Of a stretch of DNA of 9,936 bases, positions 1 to 4,529 are shown in pieces. The translations under genes and the position numbers were made by a program. Position 1 is the stretch's first letter; each line of letters begins with the position of its first letter. The notes beneath the pieces were generated by a model. That model did not search any database and was not told where the DNA came from. It saw nothing but the letters and a program-made list of their open reading frames with translations. The stretch covers positions 1 through 9,936 of the forward strand of contig JACPBU010000124.1 in NCBI GenBank assembly GCA_016180165.1, in the 5' to 3' direction. The stretch is from Candidatus Woesearchaeota archaeon. GTDB taxonomy: Archaea; Nanobdellota; Nanobdellia; Woesearchaeales; JACPBV01.

Positions 1-139
1 TGCGGACGGAGGGAGAATCCAGCGTTCCGGTCTGCGGACGGAGGGCGGCCCCCCCAACTCGCTCGTCGTCGATAGATAGGGGGATTTAGACTTTAGGGTG
101 CTAAACAAATACAAAGAAATGGGTTGCCTATATGCAGAG
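1..139. other. GC-rich non-coding stretch with a 13-base direct repeat
   Basis: No supportable gene lies here. The first 60 bases or so are clearly richer in G and C than the rest of the window. They contain the 13-mer TGCGGACGGAGGG twice, at 1-13 and 33-45 (period 32). A run of seven C follows at about 49-55, then a GA/TC-rich tract up to about base 90. Bases 90-139 return to the AT-rich composition of the neighbouring genes and lie just past the stop codon of the minus-strand YgfZ-like gene, so they may serve as its transcript end. Short open frames cross bases 1-85 but none has a start or a recognisable motif. It could be the edge of another element or gene off the left end, or an assembly edge. 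Confidence 0.4.
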
Positions 140-904
140 TCATACATACTCCCCTCCATCGACAGGCAGATCATAATTGGTTATCACAGCAAAAGCAAGA
201 AAACTGCCGAACTTATAAGAGAAGCCAGAAGAGGTTATCTTTCCAACTTCGGAGCCATCGATAGTGACTTTCCCGGGGAGAGATTGGTAGGCTATCCTTA
301 CTAACTTTCTTCCGGGCCTGCTCAAATTCCTGACACGCGCAATAACTTCCTGGCCAGGATAGCAGCCCTTGGTGAATGAGAGCTCATCCTCCCTGGCAAT
401 CTCGAGGAACATCTGCTGGTCAAAATCAATGCCCTGGACCGGCATATTGTTCTCAAGCCGGAGAATAGTATATGTTTCGCCAGAAATTTCCCTGATGCCC
501 TGGATGATGTCCAGCCTGTCTGCAAGCGCAAGATACCCCATAGGCATAGCAATATTTATCTTTCCGATGCTGTGAGCCCCGAACACATGAAGGACTTTCA
601 AAGGCATCTCTTCAAGGGCAACCTTTGCAAGCTTCGCATATTTCTCAACTGATTCCAAAAAACGGCCCTTAAACCCACCTTCAAAGACAACATACACTTC
701 ATCGCCGAGAACAAGCTGGTCAAAAAGAATGATAAGCTTTCCGAAACGGTCAAGCAATGCATTTCTTGTTTTATCCAGCGTATTGCAGGAAATCCTCTCA
801 AGAAGCTGCTTTCCCCCTTTCCCGAATCTAAAAACTGACTTACCCAAGGGCTTATAGCCTCCTGCAACCATCAAGCTGGTGTATTCTTCGAGGGCAGTAT
901 CCAT
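140..904 (-). CDS. ygfZ: YgfZ/Iba57-like folate-binding protein (GcvT fold)
   Basis: This 254-residue protein belongs to the aminomethyltransferase-like YgfZ/CAF17/Iba57 family, whose members help build or repair iron-sulfur clusters rather than cleave glycine. The diagnostic motif KGCYPGQE is at residues 179-186, with the family cysteine at C181. Upstream are the GcvT-fold segments LLERISCNTLD (34-44) and GKLIILFDQLVLGDEVYVVF (55-74). The C-terminal barrel ends with GSEVGKITSSGFS (217-229). The length is near that of short archaeal members. It lies 32 bases downstream of the DUF1858-IscA gene on the same strand and is probably co-transcribed, which supports an Isa/Iba57-type role. The start is uncertain: ATG 904 gives the natural N-terminus MDTALEEY, while ATG 928 and GTG 958 (overlapping the upstream stop) are in frame; none has a strong ribosome binding site. 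The family call is firm; the exact function is inferred. Confidence 0.85.
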   Translation of the reverse strand: MDTALEEYTSLMVAGGYKPLGKSVFRFGKGGKQLLERISCNTLDKTRNALLDRFGKLIILFDQLVLGDEVYVVFEGGFKGRFLESVEKYAKLAKVALEEMPLKVLHVFGAHSIGKINIAMPMGYLALADRLDIIQGIREISGETYTILRLENNMPVQGIDFDQQMFLEIAREDELSFTKGCYPGQEVIARVRNLSRPGRKLVRIAYQSLPGKVTIDGSEVGKITSSGFSYKFGSFLAFAVITNYDLPVDGGEYV

Positions 905-936
905 AAGGCCTGAAAAGCAGCTTCCCATTAAAAAAC

Positions 937-1788
937 TTATCCGAAAGAATGCCCGCACCCGCAGCTTGCCTTGGCATTAGGGTTTGATATCCTGAAGCCG
1001 GAAGCCTGCAGATTCTCGATATAATCAATCTTCGCGCCATTGAGCATGCCCATGCTTGCGGCATCGACAAAGAATTTCACGCCGCCTTCCTCGATGACAA
1101 AATCATCAACCTGATCCTTCTCTTCGGCCGACCCCATCCCTTCACCTTTTCCCATCGCTTCAGCCCCTCCTCTTTCTTCACCTTCCCCCATCGCTTCAGC
1201 CCCCCCTATCACTTTATCTTCTCTCAATTCTTCAGCTTTTCCAATGTTCTCAATCTGTTTCTTCTTCTCAAAAGAGAACTCGTATTCAAAACCTGCGCAT
1301 CCGCCGGGAATGACTGCTATCCTGATGCCCAAAGCGCCATCTCCCTCCCTGTTTAAAAGATCCCTTACTTTTTCAGCAGCATTCCTGGTGACTATCAATG
1401 AGCGATTGCAATCTCCTGCCTCGTGCCCTCTTGCTGCATGGTGCTCTTTGGCTGTATGGTGCTCTTTGGCTGATTCCTGCCTGGAATCTTCTACTGCTTC
1501 ATTTAACTTTTCCACAATACTCTCAACTTCTTCAGGGCTTCTCCCATGGCCCATCAATCCCTGCTCGAGCGTCTCAAAATAGGATGCTCCACAGCCGATA
1601 CAATGCACCCCTTCGGCAAGCAGGGGCTCAATCGCTTCAGGAAAGAGCTGAACTAAATCACCGATAAGCATATCTTTGGTGATTTTCAGGCTGTCTTCTT
1701 TTTGTTCTGGTTTCTTTTCAATCTGCCCGGTTTTCTGTTCCATCTGCTGAGTTTTCTGTTCCATCTGATGGGTTTGAGAGTGTTCCAT
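937..1788 (-). CDS. DUF1858 (redox disulfide) domain fused to an IscA/HesB A-type iron-sulfur carrier
   Basis: This 283-residue protein has two domains. Residues 35-100 form a DUF1858 domain, with ITKDMLIGDLV, the CxxC in HCIGC (C63, C66) and the typical FETLEQG helix. Residues 129-283 form an A-type Fe-S carrier domain, with the three expected cluster cysteines: C164 in GGCAGFEYEF and C276/C278 in SCGCG. Such carriers take Fe-S clusters from scaffolds and pass them to apoproteins. Between strands of the carrier fold sits an insert of about 45 residues (178-226) that normal IscA lacks. It includes two 12-residue repeats, and a His-rich linker (104-126) and a Gln/Lys-rich N-terminus are also repetitive. 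The start at ATG 1788 is chosen because GGAGG lies 4 bases upstream; an in-frame upstream start at 1815 has no such support. It heads the operon with the YgfZ-like gene. Domain calls are firm; the role of the fusion is inferred. Confidence 0.9.
   Translation of the reverse strand: MEHSQTHQMEQKTQQMEQKTGQIEKKPEQKEDSLKITKDMLIGDLVQLFPEAIEPLLAEGVHCIGCGASYFETLEQGLMGHGRSPEEVESIVEKLNEAVEDSRQESAKEHHTAKEHHAARGHEAGDCNRSLIVTRNAAEKVRDLLNREGDGALGIRIAVIPGGCAGFEYEFSFEKKKQIENIGKAEELREDKVIGGAEAMGEGEERGGAEAMGKGEGMGSAEEKDQVDDFVIEEGGVKFFVDAASMGMLNGAKIDYIENLQASGFRISNPNAKASCGCGHSFG
1135..1206 (-). repeat. In-frame 36-base tandem repeat, two units, inside the IscA domain
   Basis: The repeat encodes GGAEAMGEGEER then GGAEAMGKGEGM (residues 195-218), with a partial third unit GSAEE. 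It forms most of the extra loop that separates the first cluster cysteine from the rest of the A-type carrier fold. Confidence 0.75.
1435..1470 (-). repeat. In-frame 18-base tandem repeat, two units, His-rich
   Basis: The repeat encodes AKEHHT and AKEHHA (residues 107-118), followed by the decayed unit ARGHEA. It sits in the linker between DUF1858 and the IscA domain. Its histidine pairs could bind metal, but this is only an inference. Confidence 0.7.
1702..1764 (-). repeat. In-frame 21-base tandem repeat, three units
   Basis: The N-terminal tail of the DUF1858-IscA protein encodes three 7-residue units: MEQKTQQ, MEQKTGQ and IEKKPEQ (residues 9-29). The first two differ at one residue and the third has diverged. 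The repeat lies ahead of the DUF1858 domain and is probably disordered. Confidence 0.7.
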
Positions 1789-1792
1789 ACTT

Positions 1793-1797
1793 CCTCC
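1793..1797 (-). promoter_or_regulatory. Strong ribosome binding site for the DUF1858-IscA gene
   Basis: On the minus strand GGAGG (continuing GGAGGAA) precedes ATG 1788 by four bases. It decides this start over the upstream in-frame codon at 1815, and it contrasts with most genes here, which look leaderless. Confidence 0.75.
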
Positions 1798-1843
1798 GAT
1801 GCAGTTAGCAATCAATTATCAATTCTTAACAATAGTTAAATCA

Positions 1844-1863
1844 GGAACCTATAAAAAGGTTTC
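1844..1863. promoter_or_regulatory. Symmetrical TATA region between divergent genes
   Basis: The TATA core TATAAAAA (1850-1857) is centred about 27 bases before ATG 1881, so the thioesterase transcript would start at its own start codon. The core is flanked by an inverted repeat, GGAACCT (1844-1850) and AGGTTTC (1857-1863), matching at six of seven positions. Read on the minus strand the same core would start a transcript near 1827, giving the DUF1858-IscA gene a leader of about 39 bases that contains its ribosome binding site. One box may serve both directions. A 9-base direct repeat TCTTAAAAT at 1862-1870 and 1874-1882 follows, the second copy including the first two bases of ATG 1881. Confidence 0.55.
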
Positions 1864-1880
1864 TTAAAATCAATCTTAAA

Positions 1881-2282
1881 ATGACAGGATTTGTCAACAA
1901 CAACAGGTGCTTTGCCTGCGGCAAAGAGAACCCTATCGGATTAAAGCTGGACTTCAAGCTGGAGCATGGCCAATACAAGGCAGAGTTTATCCCACAGCCG
2001 GAGCATCAGGGCTATAAAGGCATTGTGCATGGGGGGATTGTTGCAACGGTGCTGGATGAGGCGATGGGGAAACTGATGTTTGAGCTCAACAAGAATGCAG
2101 TCACCGGCTCTTTCTCCGTGAGGCTGAACAGGCCAACGCTAACGGGAAAAACCTATACTGCTATCGGGGAGATTGTGGAAGAGCAGGAGAGGAAGATCCT
2201 CACAAAATCAAGGCTTGTTGATGATGCAGGTGTCGTTGTGGCGGAAGCTGAGGGAGTGATGGTGAAGGTAAAGGAGCATTAA
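1881..2282 (+). CDS. PaaI-family hotdog-fold acyl-CoA thioesterase
   Basis: This 133-residue single-domain protein has the hallmark of PaaI/4HBT thioesterases, HGGIVATVLDEAMG, at residues 50-63: a His-Gly-Gly turn followed by the helix with the acidic catalytic residue region (D59, E60). The N-terminal segment CFACGKENPIGLKL (10-23) is typical of the subgroup in which two cysteines precede a PxGL turn. The family hydrolyses acyl-CoA thioesters as dimers or tetramers in the cytoplasm; the substrate cannot be read from sequence. Length is normal. The start at ATG 1881 has no ribosome binding site but lies at the expected transcription start of the TATA box upstream, so the mRNA is probably leaderless. 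It is divergent from the Fe-S operon and I see no functional link to it. Confidence 0.9.
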   Translation: MTGFVNNNRCFACGKENPIGLKLDFKLEHGQYKAEFIPQPEHQGYKGIVHGGIVATVLDEAMGKLMFELNKNAVTGSFSVRLNRPTLTGKTYTAIGEIVEEQERKILTKSRLVDDAGVVVAEAEGVMVKVKEH

Positions 2283-2325
2283 TACTACCTTGCTGCTCCT
2301 TTGGCTGTTCCCTGCTTTAAAAAAC

Positions 2326-2331
2326 TTTTTT
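2326..2331 (+). terminator. Possible oligo-T terminator of the thioesterase gene
   Basis: Six T follow an A-rich run (2319-2324) about 44 bases past the thioesterase stop. Archaeal polymerases often stop at such T tracts. There is no strong GC hairpin, so support is weak. Confidence 0.35.
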
Positions 2332-2392
2332 CCCGGAGTGTTTGGTTAAACCCCGGTTCTGAGACTATTTTGTAGTGGTGAAGAAAGGTAAG

Positions 2393-2400
2393 TTTATAAA
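2393..2400 (+). promoter_or_regulatory. TATA box of the HELSE-motif gene
   Basis: TTTATAAA is centred 26-27 bases before ATG 2423. The spacing points to a leaderless transcript and picks ATG 2423 over the longer frame that opens at GTG 2375, which lies upstream of the box. Confidence 0.65.
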
Positions 2401-2422
2401 CATCCGGCTATTCATTCCTATT

Positions 2423-3244
2423 ATGTATTCCAAACAAAATTTAAGGGCTATTACAGACTATGTTAAAAGGCCAATAGGCCCAGACCAGGCAACCCGACCA
2501 GAAGATTTAAAGAGATTTCCACTCCAAATACTCGTCAGTTATTATCTTGCAGATAAACCCCTTTCGAGAGAAGAGTTGGCTGAACGATTACGGCATATGG
2601 GAGATTTTAACCGTGAGCTACAACCATACAGGCCAAAACCAGGCAACCCAAGCCCACCTCAAGGAATTTCCCTTGATGAAGGGCTCAATGCAGTCTGCGC
2701 AGATATCCGTGCAAGGACCGGCAAGTTCGCCACCACTTATGGTGAGAGGCTGATCATAGCAGATAAAACTCCCGGGGTTTACAGGTTTCCTTCCGGAGAA
2801 AAGCTTGCTTATTTTGAATTGACGAATGAGGTTCCAGCCAATGTCCCTATCCTGGATGGCGCATATTTCCTTTCAGACCCAACTGAATTTTTTATCCGGA
2901 GGAACCATGTCAATTTTATGCTGGCCCTGCTGGGTGTTGAAAAAGATAAACCAGAATTGGCCCCTTATCAGGGCGCATTTGACTCTTTTGAAGATGGCCT
3001 TACGGCGCTTCTCCTTTGCCATGAACTCTCAGAGCTAAAAATGCTGAAGGCTGGAATGATGCCTGGAACCATTGAGCATAGGGAGCAGGCGAGCGAATTT
3101 TTTGCAAGAGAGTTAATGAGCACCCAGGGCGGGGATGAGGCCCATTTCAAACTCTATCATCTGCTGGCGAAGACAGATAACCCAGAAAGTGCCGGAAATT
3201 TGTCCTCATCCATCGTTGGAGCTAATTTTAATCCGTTATTTTAA
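2423..3244 (+). CDS. Unrecognised protein with winged-helix-like N-terminus and HELSE motif
   Basis: I do not recognise this 273-residue protein. Residues 28-58 (LKRFPLQILVSYYLADKPLS... then REELAERL) look like a small helix-turn-helix or winged-helix unit. Residues 65-82 are rich in proline. The C-terminal third contains the run TALLLC, then HELSE (H200, E201, E204), KMLKAGM and a second histidine region EHREQA (H219), then many charged helical residues. An HExxE followed by a histidine about 18 residues later is reminiscent of small zincin-like or helical domains, but no third ligand is certain. No signal peptide or membrane segment is seen. The start at 2423 is set by the TATA spacing. Its end overlaps the convergent small gene by nine bases. 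A DNA-binding or protease-like role would be speculation. Confidence 0.75.
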   Translation: MYSKQNLRAITDYVKRPIGPDQATRPEDLKRFPLQILVSYYLADKPLSREELAERLRHMGDFNRELQPYRPKPGNPSPPQGISLDEGLNAVCADIRARTGKFATTYGERLIIADKTPGVYRFPSGEKLAYFELTNEVPANVPILDGAYFLSDPTEFFIRRNHVNFMLALLGVEKDKPELAPYQGAFDSFEDGLTALLLCHELSELKMLKAGMMPGTIEHREQASEFFARELMSTQGGDEAHFKLYHLLAKTDNPESAGNLSSSIVGANFNPLF

Positions 3245-3559
3245 CGTAAGTTTGGATGATCTAATCAAATTTCCGCAAAGCTTTAATGCCCTTTTGGCAA
3301 TACTCACTTTTCTATCGAGCAAGGGCATATTTGGGGCATTTTCAAAAGTTATAATTTGCCCCCGAGGACCAGGTATTTCCACCTTTTCACCCTTCCCCCT
3401 TGTTTGCTCCTCTGCTGCTTTGCCAAGAAGAGATATTTCACGAGTCCCTTCTAATGCAAATTTGAGTTTTCCTGCCTTTAGGGCAGCTTTAACGAGATCC
3501 AAGTTTGCATCAACATTTCGGGTAAATATATCTAACGATCTTTGTTCCATTTCGTCCAT
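3236..3559 (-). CDS. Unrecognised small charged protein, 107 residues
   Basis: The protein is hydrophilic and mostly helical in appearance (residues 1-55 and 80-107), rich in Lys, Arg and Glu, with a short Gly/Pro segment KVEIPGPRGQIITF around residues 61-74. It has a single cysteine and no recognisable domain. Support for it being real comes from its own TATA box (3592-3599), a Shine-Dalgarno-like GGTGA five bases before ATG 3559, and the tail-to-tail arrangement with the preceding gene, whose last nine bases it overlaps. The start is ambiguous: GTG 3568 is in frame and matches the leaderless spacing seen elsewhere in this window, and ATG 3577 is also in frame. Confidence 0.6.
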   Translation of the reverse strand: MDEMEQRSLDIFTRNVDANLDLVKAALKAGKLKFALEGTREISLLGKAAEEQTRGKGEKVEIPGPRGQIITFENAPNMPLLDRKVSIAKRALKLCGNLIRSSKLTLK

Positions 3560-3591
3560 AATAATCACCAAAACCATTAACAACCTTGGAA

Positions 3592-3599
3592 TTTATAAA
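3592..3599 (-). promoter_or_regulatory. Palindromic TATA box of the 107-residue protein gene
   Basis: The box lies in the perfect palindrome ATTTATAAAT (3591-3600). Its centre is about 27 bases from GTG 3568 and 36 from ATG 3559, so initiation at either codon is possible. Confidence 0.5.
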
Positions 3600-3637
3600 T
3601 ATTTCTCTTTGCAGGCATCCTGCCGGTTACCGCAACC

Positions 3638-3645
3638 TTTATATA
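3638..3645 (+). promoter_or_regulatory. TATA box of the metal-responsive operon
   Basis: TTTATATA is centred 26-27 bases upstream of ATG 3668, placing the transcription start at the start codon of the ArsR-family gene. No ribosome binding site is present. The duplicated operator begins only five bases after the box. Confidence 0.65.
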
Positions 3646-3649
3646 TTTG

Positions 3650-3687
3650 ATATGATTTGTAATTCATATGATTTGTAATTCATATGA
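3650..3687 (+). promoter_or_regulatory. Duplicated ArsR/SmtB-type operator covering the start codon
   Basis: A 16-base unit, ATGATTTGTAATTCAT, is repeated head to tail at 3652-3667 and 3668-3683; counting flanks, 22 bases recur with a 16-base shift. Each copy is an inverted repeat ATATGA-N8-TCATAT (3650-3669 and 3666-3685), which is close in form to the AT-rich dyads bound by SmtB/ArsR repressors. The second copy begins with the ATG of the repressor gene, and the predicted transcription start lies inside the array, so bound repressor would block initiation. The first copy also begins with ATG but that frame stops after eight codons. Confidence 0.7.
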
Positions 3688-3991
3688 ACGCTTTTTTAAG
3701 ACGCTGGCAGAGCCGGCAAAGCTGAATATCATCAACCTGCTGAGCAAAGGGCCCTTGAATGTCTCACAACTCTCCAAGAAGCTAAACTTTGAGCAATCGA
3801 GAGCATCCCATAATCTCAAGGCGCTTGCTGACAGGCATTTTGTGATTGTTGAAAGGAAAGGAAAAGAAAGATATTATTCACTCGATAAAACAATCATCAT
3901 CCCTATCCTCGGGCTCATCGATGCCCACGTCGAAAAGTATGAGAAGCATTACTGCAAATGCAAGGGCATACCCTGGAGGAAAAAGGAGTAG
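3668..3991 (+). CDS. ArsR/SmtB-family metal-responsive repressor
   Basis: This 107-residue winged-helix regulator is the first gene of the operon with the membrane protein and the CopA-type ATPase. The family signature is clear: FKTLAEPAKLNIINLLS (10-26), the recognition helix in EQSRASHNLKALADR (42-56), and the beta wing VERKGKERYYSL (61-72). Likely metal ligands are at the C-terminus: D85, H87, H94, C96 and C98 (DAH, then HYCKC), plus C3 near the N-terminus. The D-x-H part recalls the alpha-5 zinc site of SmtB, while the CxC recalls thiolate Cu(I), Cd or Pb sensors. The adjacent CPC-type ATPase suggests Cu(I). Apoprotein would repress by binding the duplicated operator over its own start and release on binding metal. 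The start at ATG 3668 matches leaderless spacing from the TATA box. The family is firm; the metal is inferred. Confidence 0.9.
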   Translation: MICNSYERFFKTLAEPAKLNIINLLSKGPLNVSQLSKKLNFEQSRASHNLKALADRHFVIVERKGKERYYSLDKTIIIPILGLIDAHVEKYEKHYCKCKGIPWRKKE

Positions 3992-4061
3992 ATAAACGAG
4001 TTAGGCAAGGGGTAGGATGAAGAGTTATTGGGGTTGCAGGGCTGGAAAGGAGAACAATCTT

Positions 4062-4066
4062 GGAGG
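4062..4066 (+). promoter_or_regulatory. Ribosome binding site for the small membrane protein
   Basis: GGAGG lies seven bases before ATG 4074. It supports this start over the in-frame ATG 4017, which would add 19 residues of unlikely hydrophilic sequence. Confidence 0.65.
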
Positions 4067-4073
4067 AAAAAGC

Positions 4074-4529
4074 ATGATAAAACTGATAAAAGAAAAATTG
4101 GTTGGATGGGCTGGCAGCATATCAAGCGCTGCAAGCATCTTGGGCTCGTGGCAGATATGCCATAACATCTGCTTAGGCCTGATCTCGCTGCTGAGCATCA
4201 TCGGCATTACGGTTGCGGGGATGCCGCTGCTCTTCCTGACAACGATAGCCATACCGATGTGGACCATCGCATTGGGAATCTTTATCATAACGCTGTGGCT
4301 CTACCTCTCAAAAAAATGCATCTCTCCGAAGCTTTTGCTGCTCAATGCCGGACTGATCATCGCAGGAACACCTTTTCCCCAGGTTCAGGCGTTCCAGATT
4401 TATTTCTGGACAATTGGTGGATTAATCGCAGCCGGAGCAGCCGGATGGTATCTCAAAGACAGAATTGCTGGGAAAATCACGCACCATAAAGGTGGCCATA
4501 AAGGTGACTACAAAGGTGGAAAGCAATGA
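4074..4529 (+). CDS. Small multi-pass membrane protein of the copper operon, CHNIC motif
   Basis: I do not recognise a named family for this 151-residue protein. After a basic, amphipathic N-terminus it has about four hydrophobic segments, near residues 34-56, 57-78, 84-102 and 110-128. A CHNIC motif (C29, H30, C33) sits just before the first segment and a further cysteine follows the second (LSKKC). The cytoplasmic-looking tail from residue 129 on is basic and repetitive: HKGG, HKGD, YKGG after HH. Position between an ArsR-family sensor and CopA, plus potential thiol and histidine ligands, suggests a part in copper or other soft-metal handling; the general layout resembles small MerC/MerF-like transporters, but that is analogy only. 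The stop overlaps the ATPase start (ATGA at 4526-4529), so the two are translationally coupled. Confidence 0.75.
   Translation: MIKLIKEKLVGWAGSISSAASILGSWQICHNICLGLISLLSIIGITVAGMPLLFLTTIAIPMWTIALGIFIITLWLYLSKKCISPKLLLLNAGLIIAGTPFPQVQAFQIYFWTIGGLIAAGAAGWYLKDRIAGKITHHKGGHKGDYKGGKQ
4485..4520 (+). repeat. In-frame 12-base tandem repeat, three units
   Basis: Units CATAAAGGTGGC, CATAAAGGTGAC and TACAAAGGTGGA encode HKGG, HKGD and YKGG at the C-terminus of the small membrane protein. They resemble the in-frame repeats in the DUF1858-IscA gene and may be metal binding. Confidence 0.75.

Noticed and set aside
98..304. Plus-strand open frame of 68 codons starting at GTG
   Set aside because: It is mostly antisense to the 3' end of the YgfZ-like gene and has no recognisable motif.
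1244..1667. Two plus-strand open frames opposite the DUF1858-IscA gene
   Set aside because: They are antisense shadows of a gene with clear conserved cysteine motifs and a strong ribosome binding site; their sequences are low complexity.
3135..3650. Plus-strand open frame of 171 codons crossing two genes
   Set aside because: It overlaps the end of the HELSE gene in another frame and runs antisense through the small charged protein gene, with no promoter or motif of its own.
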